From: an uncultured Chlorobiota bacterium
GTDB taxonomy: Bacteria > Bacteroidota > Ignavibacteria > UBA10030 > UBA6906
NCBI GenBank assembly: GCA_900696645.1
Contig: CAADGV010000024.1
Coordinates: 1-64,000 of the forward strand
Reading direction: 5' to 3'
Length of the DNA stretch: 64,000 bases
In this document: in pieces, positions 1 through 9,830 of the stretch
Layout of the letters: each line of letters begins with the position of its first letter
Numbering within the stretch: position 1 is the first letter of the stretch
Position numbers and translations under genes: made by a program
Notes under the pieces: model-generated
The model's database searches: none
The model's input: only the letters and a program-made list of their open reading frames with translations
Told to the model about the DNA's origin: nothing

Positions 1-55
1 TCGATTCGACACGTTTCAGCCCGTAGCCCTCTTTGCTCGGGTTGGATAGCGCCAT
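1..55 (-). CDS. 5' end of an unidentified CDS leaving the window
   Basis: On the minus strand an ATG at 55-53 opens an uninterrupted frame to the window edge (MALSNPSKEGYGLK...). It is preceded by a strong Shine-Dalgarno AGGAGG about 7 nt upstream, which is the main support for a real start. Only 18 codons are visible, too few to name a family. It is divergent from the T9SS protein gene at 522. Confidence 0.45.
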   Translation of the reverse strand, partial: MALSNPSKEGYGLKRVES

Positions 56-521
56 AGAAATATCCTCCTTTCGTGAAGGAAATAGCTAATTCTAAATATT
101 CCTATGGTCATTTGATACGAACTTACGCTGAGGTTTTGGTTTCGTCGAACTCATCCCCCCTCACTCCCCTTTCTCTTGGGAAGAGAAGGGGGATGGGGGG
201 GGTGCCTGCTCGCGGGTAGTTCAGTATAGCCAAACCCGTGCGATGGTTCTGTTGCGTTAAAAGGTAATCATAGCTAAGCATCATGTTTCTTTCTGCTGGT
301 TGCTGCTGTGCCTGCCAGAACAATTTCTGGTTTCCCTTACCTTGCTCCTCCATCTGCTATTTCTATTTTGTCTCATGATGCCATCCGGGACGGAACGTGC
401 AAAGCTGCCATTCTTTGTCCCGGAATTAAGGTGCGTCTTGACTTTTTCCAGTTTTTTCAGCATCTCCTTCAAGGCATACGGTTTGTTGTTCCTTCTTCGC
501 AAAGGCCACTGAGGTGATGAC
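56..521. other. Intergenic region between divergent genes
   Basis: About 465 bases without a convincing gene. Short open frames here (for example plus strand 300-512) have low-complexity Leu/Phe-rich translations and no ribosome binding site. The region holds a GC-rich inverted repeat at 155-203 and presumably the promoters of the two flanking divergent genes; I could not assign -35/-10 boxes. Confidence 0.5.
155..203. repeat. GC-rich imperfect inverted repeat
   Basis: The left arm (C-run, then CTCCCC and TTTCTCTT) is mirrored after a GGG loop by AAGAGAA, GGGGG and a G-run. The arms are about 22 nt each. It resembles dispersed palindromic intergenic repeats of other genomes. No second copy is visible in this window, so whether it is dispersed cannot be judged here. 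Confidence 0.5.
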
Positions 522-1985
522 ATGAAGACTCTCACATCCTTCTTTCTCCTCGCCGTCTCCTTGCTCCTTCCGGGCAAGCTGTTCTCCCAATCCGGCAGTG
601 GCACAGAAATCTGGTTTCAGCACGATGACTACGTTGATATAGATGGCGACACTATACCGGAGTTCGTTCCCGATATGCTCACCCGATGGGAACACCCAGA
701 TCAATGGACGCGGGCTTTGAGTAACACGGAGTCATACTCAATTCACGAAAATCTATTCAAAAGGGATGGTGCGCGCCAGGGCATGGGAGCGAAGTTCTTA
801 AGACTGCTGCGCGACTATTTCGGTAATCTTGATACTCTGAGCCTTTACCGAGATTACCTGCGCCTCATTCTGCCTGTGCTGCATGCCCATGGAATCAAGT
901 TACATTTGCACACGGTTGGGTCGAAAGGCGATTTTGTGCCCTGGGAGATGTACGGCACCTCCAACGGCACCGACACGATCAGATACCCGAGAGACACCAG
1001 TGGTCTTCGCCTGGTACTCAATACGTTGCAGCTCATCAATAGCGTGTGCGATTCGTTGTTCACCGATGGGTATCGGGTGACGCAGGTAAAACTCCAGAGT
1101 GTCCTTTCCGGTATCTGGCAGCGCGGCCTGCAGAACAATGTGTACTGCGCTCTGGAGTACATGAAAGCCGTGCAGGAACGTTATCCGACGATGGAGTTCT
1201 ATCTGGGCGATGCGCTGCTGCAACGACGTGATTTCAACAGAACGAAGAACTGGAGAGACGCCTATACGGCCCTGCGCACGACCATGCTCAACGATCCGCG
1301 AGGATATACCCACCTCAACCTCCGGGGACTCCGGATCGAGTTCGACAAACGATGGGCGGATTCTCTTCAATTCGAAAACGCGCAGGGATGGCGCGAACTT
1401 GCTGATTCAGGTGCGTTTAACCTTGTCAAGAGTTTTGGTTGGAAGGCCGGTCTGGAGCACAACAATCCCTTTGCTGATGACGAGTGGGAATATGAAGCAA
1501 TCGTGCTCAGAACAGCGCAGAAGTCACGGGAGCTGAACCTGAACTGGGATTTCGCGGTATTGCACAGCGATGAAGCCGGTGGAGAAGGTCACGGATATCC
1601 CTACGCGGTCATTCCAGAGAATCGAGCACCGAACGAACCACCCACGTTCTCATCGGTGTTGAACAAATTGTATGATTTTTACCATCTCACCACTAACGTC
1701 AAAGGCGACTTCAGCACACCTGAAAAGTTCGAGCTTTACCAGAACTACCCCAACCCGTTCAATCCGAGCACGAGAATCGGGTTCAAAGTTCAGGGTTCAG
1801 GGTTTGTGTCGCTCAAGGTGTACGATCTGTTAGGACGCGAAGTCGCAACGCTGGTGAATGAGAACCTGCAAGCCGGAAGTTATGAGGTGACGTTTGATGC
1901 GAGCGGCTTGGCGAGCGGAACGTACTTTTACCGGCTCCAGGCGGGTGAGTTCACAAAAACAAAGCGGCTCATGGTATTGCGATAA
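522..1985 (+). CDS. T9SS-exported protein of unknown function
   Basis: 487 aa. Residues 1-23 form a typical signal peptide (hydrophobic core, then FSQSG). The C-terminal ~85 residues are a type IX secretion sorting domain ([16 protein letters not shown], then a [15 protein letters not shown] block and an FxxTKRLMVLR end), so the product should cross the outer membrane and be surface-anchored or released. The central ~370 residues are rich in Trp, Tyr and Asp (GIKLHLHTVGSKGDF, WRDAY, NLNWDFAVLHSDEAGGEGHGYPY). They may form a TIM-barrel-like, possibly carbohydrate-active fold, but I recognise no catalytic motif. The loop of the sorting domain contains a short GTTCAGG tandem, where three other genes carry a palindrome. 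The stop lies 37 nt before the next gene. Confidence 0.85.
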   Translation: MKTLTSFFLLAVSLLLPGKLFSQSGSGTEIWFQHDDYVDIDGDTIPEFVPDMLTRWEHPDQWTRALSNTESYSIHENLFKRDGARQGMGAKFLRLLRDYFGNLDTLSLYRDYLRLILPVLHAHGIKLHLHTVGSKGDFVPWEMYGTSNGTDTIRYPRDTSGLRLVLNTLQLINSVCDSLFTDGYRVTQVKLQSVLSGIWQRGLQNNVYCALEYMKAVQERYPTMEFYLGDALLQRRDFNRTKNWRDAYTALRTTMLNDPRGYTHLNLRGLRIEFDKRWADSLQFENAQGWRELADSGAFNLVKSFGWKAGLEHNNPFADDEWEYEAIVLRTAQKSRELNLNWDFAVLHSDEAGGEGHGYPYAVIPENRAPNEPPTFSSVLNKLYDFYHLTTNVKGDFSTPEKFELYQNYPNPFNPSTRIGFKVQGSGFVSLKVYDLLGREVATLVNENLQAGSYEVTFDASGLASGTYFYRLQAGEFTKTKRLMVLR

Positions 1986-2022
1986 CAAAGGGAAACACAA
2001 CTACCATCACATTGGAGGATTT

Positions 2023-3255
2023 ATGAGAATCACTACTCTCTTGGTGGCTCTGTTCTTGGCCGCCAACGCAACGGCGCTCGCCCAATCGGGTTGGTTTGTG
2101 CAATCAAGCAATGTGCCTTCGCCCAATGATCTCTTTTCCGTCTTCTTCACCGACTCAAATATCGGAACCGCGGTTGGTGGATGGGATTTTTCTTCCATCA
2201 TCCGTCGCACGACAGATGGTGGAAGGAACTGGTCTAGTCAGGAAGTTAACACATATTGGCTCTTGAGTGTATTCTTCACTGACAACAACACGGGGACAGT
2301 TGTCGGGTGTTGTGGTTTGATCTTTAGGACTACCAATGGCGGCGCAAGTTGGTCGCAACAGCACGGCGGGACCAATGTAACGTAACGGACATTTTCTTCA
2401 CCGATGCCCAAACAGGAATAGCAGTGGGTGGAGGGAGAATCTTGTGCACGACGAACGGCGAAGCAGATTGGTCAACAAAATTCACCAATACATCAAGCTC
2501 TCTCTACGCTGTCTCGTTTGCTGATAGCAAAAGTGGAATGGTTGTCAGATCGGCCGGCATCATATTGCGTACCACTGACGGCAGCGTCAGTTGGGAATCG
2601 CAATCGAGCGGAACCACGGTACGTCTCAGAGACATATCCGTCGCTAACGCCAATACAGCAACCGCTGTGGGAGATTCCGGCACAATTCTGCGCACCACTG
2701 ACGCAGGCACAAGTTGGTGCTGCAATCCAGCGGTACCACAAACAATCTTTTCAGCGTCTGCTTCACCGATGTCAATAGGGGTCAGCAGTTGGATCAGCCG
2801 GTACCATTCTTCGCACAACGAATGGCGGCGTGAGTTGGGAAATGCAGTCCAGTGGAACAACAAATGATCTGTACGGCGTCTCGTTTACTGATGCCTTTAC
2901 CGGCACTGCTGTCGGAGCCAATGGGACAATTCTCCGCACAACGACGGGAGGTGTGGTAGGGGTCGGTGAGGATGACCGAGGTGTAATCCCCGGGGAGTTT
3001 TCATTAAGTCAGAATTACCCGAACCCGTTCAATCCCATGACTACAATTACGTTCTCTGTAGGGACGGATAGTTATACGTCCCTACGAGTCTACGATCATC
3101 GCGGCCGTGAAGTCGCAACGCTCGTCAATGAGGTAAAACAGCCCGGCCAACACTCGGTGACGTGGGATGCGCGAGGGATGGCAACTGGCGTCTATTTGTG
3201 CAGCCTGCAAAGCGGCAATCTGGTGCAGACGAGGAAACTTCTTCTCCTCCGTTAG
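2023..3255 (+). pseudogene. Frameshifted T9SS-exported YCF48/BNR-repeat protein
   Basis: A GGAGG-preceded ATG starts a signal peptide (MRITTLLVALFLAANATALAQ) followed by repeats with VFFTDxNxGTxVG and ILRTTNGGxSW motifs, as in YCF48/BNR propellers. It ends in a normal T9SS sorting domain ([15 protein letters not shown] ... LLLLR). The frame is broken three times. A 5-nt tandem duplication (GTAAC twice, 2377-2386) causes a stop; deleting one copy restores GGTNVTDIFFTDAQTG. One base appears missing near 2717-2720 (restores SW..LQSSGTTNNLFSV). One more is missing near 2782-2784 (restores NRG.AVGSAGTILRTTNGG). The net change is +3, so the end is back in the starting frame. It is either a decayed gene or one with several sequencing errors; the exact duplication favours real decay. 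Confidence 0.8.
3058..3085. repeat. 28-bp palindrome inside T9SS sorting domain, copy 1
   Basis: GTAGGGACG, a 10-nt spacer, then CGTCCCTAC (perfect 9-bp arms). It is read in frame as part of SVGTDSYTSLR between the two conserved blocks of the sorting domain. The same element recurs at 9486 and 18877 at the equivalent protein position. Confidence 0.8.
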
Positions 3256-3280
3256 CTTGTCATTCTTTGCTTCGATAAGG

Positions 3281-3313
3281 AAAGTCCCAAGTGCAGCACG
3301 GCTTGGGACTTTT
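3281..3313 (+). terminator. Intrinsic terminator
   Basis: AAAGTCCCAAG and CTTGGGACTTT form an 11-bp stem with a 10-nt loop, ending in a short T tract, 26 nt after the stop of the preceding pseudogene. Confidence 0.75.
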
Positions 3314-3373
3314 GCTTGCACTTCCCCAGCATTCTTCCGAAATTGGCGACGTGTCCCCCCAAAGTCAACATCA

Positions 3374-6300
3374 ATGACGTTTCGATTATTCATCGTAGTT
3401 ACTTTTTTCCCGCTTGTTTTTGCTCAGGCACAGGAGCATTCATTGCGTTTCGAGCACTTCGGCACCTCTCACGGACTGTCGCAGAACAGCGCGCTGTGCA
3501 TGCTTCAGGACAAACAAGGATTTCTCTGGATCGGAACGCAGCATGGCCTGAACAGATTCGATGGACATTCCTTCGTTACCTATCACCACGATCCGCTTGA
3601 TTCGACATCGATTTCGGATAACTACGTAGTCGGGCTCGCTGAGGACACGCAACAACGTTTGTGGGTCAGTTTGCTTACCGGCGCTGTTGATGTTTTCGAT
3701 AAACGATCGGGAAGATTCGAGCACATGCGGATTGATGCACAGCGACTTACAACACCGGGAATTCCGCCTTCCGCGAATCTGTTCCACAGCAAATCCGGCG
3801 GGATGTGGATGGGCTTTCAAACAGGCAAGCTCCTTTACCTGCCTCCCGAACTGATGCACTTGCCGCCCCCAACACTCCTTGACTCTGCATCAACGCGAGT
3901 AATTCAGGTGCCGGATGCCGTACAGAGTCTCTTTGAGGATTCCAGGGGAAACATCTGGACCGGCGGACGCACAAGCATCAATCTGCTCACGCGAGATCAG
4001 GACGATACGCAAACTCTGCCGACACTGCTCAGGTCATGGCGAACCGGGGCAACTGTATATACTCTGCATGAGGTCTCAACTCAGCCGGGCCTCCTGTGGG
4101 TGGGCACAGAAGATGGGCTGCGCCTCTTCAATGTGACTGCAGAGGCTTTTACCGCCTGGGAGTCACGTATAGTACCGAACCAATTTCTCCGCCGGGAACC
4201 AATATGGAGTATGGTCGAGGTATCGCCGGGCATCCTTTGGATCGGAACAACAAAACAAGGGCTGTTTGAATTGGATGTGAACCGCCGCCGCATCACGCAT
4301 CATCCTTACAACCCTGCAAATCCGTCGGGCGTCGGAGGAAACTGGATTACTTCGATACTTGCGGATCGGTCGGGTGTTGCATGGCTTGGTTTGCTTACGG
4401 GAGGATTAAGCAAGACTCTTCGCGATTCGTACCCTTTTCATTTCATAGGATATGATCCCAATAATGCCGACGGCCTTCGCGATCCCGATGTCACCGCAAT
4501 TCTTGAAGATCGCAGCCGGATGCTTTGGGTGGGAACAAGAAAGGGAGGACTTCATCGTTCACGTGAAGCAGCGGGAACGCAGCCGTTTCGGTTCCGGCAA
4601 TATCCCACAAACCCCCGCGATGTTCGCAGACTCCCCGATCCGTATGTGAAAGCAATACACGAGGATCGGCGGGGTTCACTCTGGGTCGGACTTTGGGCAA
4701 TGCCGGGAGGTTTGTTTCGTGCGGATGCACAGCGCGAATTCTTTACACGATTCTCGTACGATTCGCTGAACTCGAACAGCCTTGCCTCGAATCTTGTGAG
4801 AGTAATTCGTGATGACAGGGATGGTTATCTCTGGGTTGGCATGACGGGCGGGCTTTCAAGAATTCATCTCGATTCTCTGAATTCCAACACGTTCTACAAC
4901 TATCCTTCTAAGGAACAATATGCCAACAGCCTGACACAGGATGACGTTTTCTCGCTTTTGATAAGTGAGAAAGAGAAGGAAAAAGAAGTCTGGCTTGGAA
5001 CATACACAGGCGGCGTGAACCGGCTTGACTCAAAAACAGGAACGTTTACGCATTACACATACGACCCTTCCGCGACACACTACATCTGCAGCAATCGGAT
5101 AACAACCGTGTACGAAGATCGTCGAGGGAACATCTGGGCCGGGACTTTGAGCGGACTCGCATTGTTGGATAGACAGAGTGACGGCTCGGCAAGGTTTGAA
5201 TGTTTTGGTGAAGAAGATGGGTTACTCCACAACCACGCACTGGCCATCCTCGAAGATGATCTCGGCAGAATATGGCTCAGTACGCTGGGCGGGCTTTCCC
5301 GCTTCGATCCGTCAACGCGGACATTTACGAACTTCCACAGCGGGGCACACCTTCCGATCGCGGAATTCAATGTTAACTCGGCCTCGCACGGGGGAAACGG
5401 CAGGATGTATTTCGGCGGCGTGAACGGGTTCATCCACTTTCACCCTGACAGCATTCGAGTCAACACAATACCACCGTCAGTTGCGATAACATCGGTCAAG
5501 GTTTTTGAGAAGGAACTGTCGCTCGACACCTCAATTGTCGCCAAGAAGGAACTGCGCCTCCCGTACGACGAGGACTTCCTCTCGTTTGAGTTCGTCGCAC
5601 TAGACTTCAGGGAGCAGAGTCGCAACAAATACGCCTACAAGATGGAGGGCATCAACGAGGATTGGATCCACATCGGCAGCCGGCGGTACGTCAGTTTCAG
5701 CAACCTTGAACCGCAGGAGTACACATTTCGAGTAAAGGCATCGAACAACGATGGCGTGTGGAATGAAGAGGGAACGATGCTTCGAATCATCATTGAGCCG
5801 CCGTTTTGGATGACGCCGTGGTTCAGAGTGGCATCCGGAGCCATTCTGCTTCTGGTGCTGACGTTGACAATCCGCCAAATCTCCACCCGAAAGCTGAAAC
5901 GCCAATTGCACGAAATGGAAGTCCGTGAAAAAGTACGTGAGGAACGTGAGCGGATTTCCACAGAGTTGCACGATCACATCGGGGCTAACCTGACTAATCT
6001 TGCAACAGGTCTTGAGGTCAGTCAACGATATGCCGAGCGTGACAATGAGGACAAACTCAAGGACAATTTGAGTTATCTGGAAAAGCACACCCGCTCAACA
6101 ATCGAAGCGCTGCGTGAAACCATCTGGTCATTGAACCTTGAGTCCGGCAACGCAGGCTTGTTGATGCAGAGAATTGAAGACTACCTTGAGGAGTGTCGAC
6201 GCGTTCACACGGAGACAATGCTTTCGCATTCTTTCCCTGGTGACGGGAAATACCCGCTTAGTCCGGCTGAGGCGTTGAATCTCTATCGCATCTGCCAGGA

Positions 6301-6574
6301 AGCTGTGAACAATGCGCTCAAGCATGCGAGGGCCACAAAGATTGTGGTTGCAGTGAACACGGAGACAGATTTCCTCATACTGCACATTTCGGATGACGGT
6401 ATTGGATTTGACGCTTTTGAAGAAACTGCCGGCCGTAGTTACGGCCTGGCCGGAATACGCCGCCGCGCGGGCCGCATCGGTGCCGAGATCTGCATTCGCT
6501 CAGCTCAGGGCGGCGGTACAGTAGTTGAAGTGAAGATGAAAGGTGAATTGCAGGATGAAAGACGTGATAACTGA
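3374..6574 (+). CDS. Propeller sensor histidine kinase (Reg_prop/Y_Y_Y, HisKA_3)
   Basis: 1066 aa from the ATG at 3374. An in-frame extension to 3167 crosses the terminator and the upstream gene, so I rejected it. Order: signal peptide (1-20); about a dozen two-component propeller repeats (GFLWIGTQHGLNRFDG type), giving two predicted seven-bladed propellers outside the membrane; Y_Y_Y domain (~720-805); one transmembrane helix (~812-836); HisKA_3 dimerisation helix with phospho-acceptor His866 in TELHDHIGANL; HATPase_c with N box NNALKHA, G boxes DDGIGFD and GLAGIRRRAG, and GGGTVVEV. It should autophosphorylate in response to an extracytoplasmic, perhaps polysaccharide-like, ligand. The partner is almost certainly the NarL-type regulator 75 nt downstream. 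Unlike Bacteroides hybrid systems, the receiver and DNA-binding domains are a separate protein. Confidence 0.9.
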   Translation: MTFRLFIVVTFFPLVFAQAQEHSLRFEHFGTSHGLSQNSALCMLQDKQGFLWIGTQHGLNRFDGHSFVTYHHDPLDSTSISDNYVVGLAEDTQQRLWVSLLTGAVDVFDKRSGRFEHMRIDAQRLTTPGIPPSANLFHSKSGGMWMGFQTGKLLYLPPELMHLPPPTLLDSASTRVIQVPDAVQSLFEDSRGNIWTGGRTSINLLTRDQDDTQTLPTLLRSWRTGATVYTLHEVSTQPGLLWVGTEDGLRLFNVTAEAFTAWESRIVPNQFLRREPIWSMVEVSPGILWIGTTKQGLFELDVNRRRITHHPYNPANPSGVGGNWITSILADRSGVAWLGLLTGGLSKTLRDSYPFHFIGYDPNNADGLRDPDVTAILEDRSRMLWVGTRKGGLHRSREAAGTQPFRFRQYPTNPRDVRRLPDPYVKAIHEDRRGSLWVGLWAMPGGLFRADAQREFFTRFSYDSLNSNSLASNLVRVIRDDRDGYLWVGMTGGLSRIHLDSLNSNTFYNYPSKEQYANSLTQDDVFSLLISEKEKEKEVWLGTYTGGVNRLDSKTGTFTHYTYDPSATHYICSNRITTVYEDRRGNIWAGTLSGLALLDRQSDGSARFECFGEEDGLLHNHALAILEDDLGRIWLSTLGGLSRFDPSTRTFTNFHSGAHLPIAEFNVNSASHGGNGRMYFGGVNGFIHFHPDSIRVNTIPPSVAITSVKVFEKELSLDTSIVAKKELRLPYDEDFLSFEFVALDFREQSRNKYAYKMEGINEDWIHIGSRRYVSFSNLEPQEYTFRVKASNNDGVWNEEGTMLRIIIEPPFWMTPWFRVASGAILLLVLTLTIRQISTRKLKRQLHEMEVREKVREERERISTELHDHIGANLTNLATGLEVSQRYAERDNEDKLKDNLSYLEKHTRSTIEALRETIWSLNLESGNAGLLMQRIEDYLEECRRVHTETMLSHSFPGDGKYPLSPAEALNLYRICQEAVNNALKHARATKIVVAVNTETDFLILHISDDGIGFDAFEETAGRSYGLAGIRRRAGRIGAEICIRSAQGGGTVVEVKMKGELQDERRDN

Positions 6575-6649
6575 TTCTGCATTGTATGTATGGCGTTCAC
6601 CTCATCAGGGTATTGTGATATTCGGAAAACTTCTTCACCTTCACAATAT

Positions 6650-7351
6650 ATGAACATCAACATCGCCATCGCCGAAGACGATCCGTTTACGAGAAATCAG
6701 TACGTCCAGCGGTTTTCGTTCTTCAACCACATCAACATCGTCGCGATTGCGGAGAATGGTCGAGAGTTGCTTGAGAAGATTGCCGCTCTTTCATCCGACA
6801 GACGTCCGACCATTGTGTTAATGGACATTGAGATGCCCGTTCTTTCAGGAATTGAAGCAACATCGCAACTCAAAGATCGCTTTCCCGAAGTGGAAGTGAT
6901 GATGCTGACTGTGTTCCAGGACGATGAAAAGATCTTCCAGTCTGTTCAGGCGGGCGCGTCGGGTTATCTTCTCAAAGACTGCTCAACGGACGACCTTGTA
7001 CAAGCAATTGAAGAGCTGCATCAAGGCGGTGTACCTCTCGCTAAATCCATAGCCCGTAAGGTGTTACAGTTCATGCGGGATTCCCAGACACAACGAAAAT
7101 CGTCAACTTCGGCGGAGGCCTTTCAATTGACGAACAGGGAAATCGAAGTTCTTGAATTGATTGTTCGGGATGAAAAAGAATACGCCATCGCCCAAGCCCT
7201 CTTCATCAGTCCGGCGACGGTTCATACACACGTCAAAAACATTTACCGCAAACTGCAAGTCCATTCACGTGGTGGCGTCGTTAAAGCGGCGCTCGACCAT
7301 GGCCTCGTTGGTGACAATCCTCCTTCCCGAAAATCACGTACAAAGAAATAG
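6650..7351 (+). CDS. NarL/LuxR-family response regulator
   Basis: 233 aa from the ATG at 6650 (MNINIAIAEDD); a 20-residue upstream extension has no family resemblance. The receiver domain (1-~125) has the acidic pair ED, phospho-acceptor Asp59 in LMDIEMPV, switch Thr in MMLTVF and Lys in YLLKD. The C-terminal LuxR-type HTH (~165-225) has LTNREIEVLELI, KEYAIAQALFISPATVHTHVKNIYRKL. It is a DNA-binding regulator activated by phosphotransfer, most likely from the kinase just upstream. The next gene on the same strand is a secreted T9SS propeller protein, a plausible target. Confidence 0.9.
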   Translation: MNINIAIAEDDPFTRNQYVQRFSFFNHINIVAIAENGRELLEKIAALSSDRRPTIVLMDIEMPVLSGIEATSQLKDRFPEVEVMMLTVFQDDEKIFQSVQAGASGYLLKDCSTDDLVQAIEELHQGGVPLAKSIARKVLQFMRDSQTQRKSSTSAEAFQLTNREIEVLELIVRDEKEYAIAQALFISPATVHTHVKNIYRKLQVHSRGGVVKAALDHGLVGDNPPSRKSRTKK

Positions 7352-7499
7352 CGCTTCTCAACTTCTCCCCTCAACAAATCTATCAATCCGGGATATACCC
7401 TTAACAGGTGATTGAAAGGTCGCTTCCGCTGTCGTAGCTTTGTCAATAGTATTCCTGTCAGCTTGCTGCATCTACACACACTCAAAGGAAGGATGAATC

Positions 7500-9683
7500 A
7501 TGAACATTGTTGCCGCTGCATTCGCAATCGTGGTACTGCTCTCTGCTTCAGGATTGCACGCCCAACCATTTTGGGAACGCATTCCGGGGCCGAACGGTAC
7601 GTTCAGCGTAGTCTCACTTGCAGAAGACGCTACTGGCGGAAAACTATACGCAGGTACGCCGAGCGGTGGCGGCATTTACCTCTCAACGAACCAAGGGGCG
7701 AACTGGACCCCGAAAACAACCGGCCTTCCTGTTAACACCCAAGTGAATGATGTTATTGCGTTGCAGAATGGTACAGTGCTCGCCATTTCCGGGGCCATCT
7801 ACAGATCAACCAACAGCGGGAATACATGGGAGCCGATTGCGGGAGGTCCGCCCAACATGTCCAACCTGCATCTCACCGCCTCCGGAACACTCTTCGCAGG
7901 ATCTGAATTGGGCGCAGGAGGGGAAGGGATTTACCGCTCCACAAATGGCGGGGATACTTGGGTTCAAACGCGAACAGGCCTACCGACGTACGTCATCGGC
8001 CCGATCACATACGTGCGAAGCGTATCAAGTGTAACTTCCGACGGCTCAGGAAATCTCTACGCATCTGTCAATTCGGGTAATGCGAACACCGAGGTGGGCG
8101 TGTACAAATCGGTGAACAACGGTGATTCGTGGACCAGAATGAGCAACGGCCTACTCGCCAATACCAATGTGAAGCCCGTAATGGTGGCAGGCGGAACTAT
8201 CTATGTTGGTGTGCGCAACAGGGTGTACAAGAGTACAGACGGTGCGGCAAGCTGGTCGGAAACAGACTCCATCCCCATCGCATCGTCGCTGCTGATTCGA
8301 CATCTTACCCGGAATTCTTCCGGCGATATTTTCGCATCGACCACCGGCGGAACGTTTCGCGCTGGTGCCGGCGGAACGGGATGGACTTCAATCTCAAATC
8401 CCTATGGCTCTGCACAAGATTTCATGATAACCAGCGACGGAGCGTATTACAGCGCCGGACTCGATGCGCTCGGCGCCGATGGTGGAATCCGGAAAACGAC
8501 CAACGGCGGTACATCATGGTTCGACGCCACCGAAGGTATCAACAACGCATGGACGAACTCATTCACAGTAACTCCTGCAGGAGGAATCTTCAACGGCGTC
8601 GGCAGAGGGAGAATAGATTATTCGCATAACAATGGCGCTACCTTTTCGCGGGTGACCGTGCCGTTTACAGGTTCAGCGACGCTGGCGACCATCACCGCGC
8701 TGAACGGTAATGCGACGGGCGTTATCGTGGCCGGCGCCTCCGAAGGTCTGTTTACGTCAACCGACAACGGTGCAACCTGGACGAAGACATCAACTTCAGC
8801 AAACCCCAGGGCTTTTGCTCGAGAGCAGGGGGGCTCCTTCCTTGCGGGAAGCGCCGGGGGCGTCTGGCGATCAACGAATAACGGACAAAGCTGGACATCG
8901 CTGGGAGGAGGCGGCAATGTTTATTCACTGTTTGTCACCGGCGCAGGTACAATCCTCGCGGGCACCTTTAATGCCGGTATCAATCGCTCAACTGATGGAG
9001 GATCGAACTGGAGTAACTCCGGCACCGCCCTCTTCGGCACCGTCACGATTGGCAGGTTGGTGCAACTGGCCAATGGCAACATTTACGTCCACACACTGGG
9101 CGGAATATTCAGATCAACGAATGACGGCGATACGTGGGCGGCTGTCACGGGCACTCCGGTGGGTGTCCAGTACAGAACGCTCGCAGGCGCAGGCAACGTG
9201 TTGCTACTCGGCACGCCGTCCGGGCTTTACAAAACAACCAACGAAGGCGGAAACTGGACAACCCACAGTGAGGGCTTGTTAAACACGATTCTCGACCATC
9301 TTGCCTTTGCCCCCGACGGCAGGTTGTACGGAGCCGGCGGTGCGGGAATCTATCGTACTGTAAATCCGATAGTAACGAGTGTCCAACCAATCTCCAACAA
9401 CCTTCCCGGAGAGTTCAGGCTTGAGCAGAACTATCCGAACCCATTCAACCCGACGACAAGAATCAAATTCTATCTCCCATTGTCTGTAGGGACGGCACAT
9501 GTAACGTCCCTGCGAGTGTACGACCTGTTGGGTCGCGAAGTCGCAACGCTGGTGAATGAGGCGAAAGCGCAGGGCGCCTACGAGGTAACCTGGAACGTTG
9601 AAGGAATGGCAAGTGGCGTATACTTCTATCGGCTCACGTTGGGTTCTTTCGCAGAAACAAGAAAACTCGTCCTTCTTCAATAG
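7500..9683 (+). CDS. T9SS-exported BNR/sortilin-like propeller protein
   Basis: 727 aa, preceded by an AAGGAAGG ribosome binding site. A signal peptide (1-21, ending SGLHAQ) is followed by ~13 repeats with the YRSTNxGxTW Asp-box signature (IYRSTNSGNTWEPI, IYRSTNGGDTWVQT, LYKTTNEGGNWTTH), as in BNR/sortilin-type propellers. A T9SS sorting domain closes it ([16 protein letters not shown] ... ETRKLVLLQ). Such proteins are surface-exposed and bind glycans or other ligands; there is no catalytic motif. The sorting domain contains palindrome copy 2 (9486-9513). A strong terminator follows at 9708. Confidence 0.9.
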   Translation: MNIVAAAFAIVVLLSASGLHAQPFWERIPGPNGTFSVVSLAEDATGGKLYAGTPSGGGIYLSTNQGANWTPKTTGLPVNTQVNDVIALQNGTVLAISGAIYRSTNSGNTWEPIAGGPPNMSNLHLTASGTLFAGSELGAGGEGIYRSTNGGDTWVQTRTGLPTYVIGPITYVRSVSSVTSDGSGNLYASVNSGNANTEVGVYKSVNNGDSWTRMSNGLLANTNVKPVMVAGGTIYVGVRNRVYKSTDGAASWSETDSIPIASSLLIRHLTRNSSGDIFASTTGGTFRAGAGGTGWTSISNPYGSAQDFMITSDGAYYSAGLDALGADGGIRKTTNGGTSWFDATEGINNAWTNSFTVTPAGGIFNGVGRGRIDYSHNNGATFSRVTVPFTGSATLATITALNGNATGVIVAGASEGLFTSTDNGATWTKTSTSANPRAFAREQGGSFLAGSAGGVWRSTNNGQSWTSLGGGGNVYSLFVTGAGTILAGTFNAGINRSTDGGSNWSNSGTALFGTVTIGRLVQLANGNIYVHTLGGIFRSTNDGDTWAAVTGTPVGVQYRTLAGAGNVLLLGTPSGLYKTTNEGGNWTTHSEGLLNTILDHLAFAPDGRLYGAGGAGIYRTVNPIVTSVQPISNNLPGEFRLEQNYPNPFNPTTRIKFYLPLSVGTAHVTSLRVYDLLGREVATLVNEAKAQGAYEVTWNVEGMASGVYFYRLTLGSFAETRKLVLLQ
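9486..9513. repeat. 28-bp palindrome inside T9SS sorting domain, copy 2
   Basis: GTAGGGACG, 10-nt spacer, CGTCCCTGC (one mismatch in the arms). It is translated in frame within LPLSVGTAHVTSLRVYD, in the same place as copies 1 and 3. Confidence 0.8.
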
Positions 9684-9707
9684 GATTGTGTTTTCAGTGC
9701 AACCTCG

Positions 9708-9732
9708 GGCCGGCACGAGAGCCGGCCTTTTT
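9708..9732 (+). terminator. Intrinsic terminator
   Basis: GGCCGGC, six-nt loop, GCCGGCC, then TTTTTG, located 25 nt after the stop of the 7500-9683 gene. Confidence 0.85.
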
Positions 9733-9830
9733 GTTTCGCCGCAATACCCACCTACTTGCCGATTCGCTCTGCATTCTCTATCTTTCCTCACGCTTCACTA
9801 CGCTATCCCTTGTTCCTTTACACTTGGCGC

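Noticed and set aside
300-512. 70-residue open frame upstream of the first T9SS gene
   Set aside because: Leu/Phe-rich translation without ribosome binding site; overlaps other equally poor frames.
3058-3085. Palindrome as a transcription terminator
   Set aside because: It lies inside a reading frame, has no T tract, and recurs at the same protein position in two other genes.
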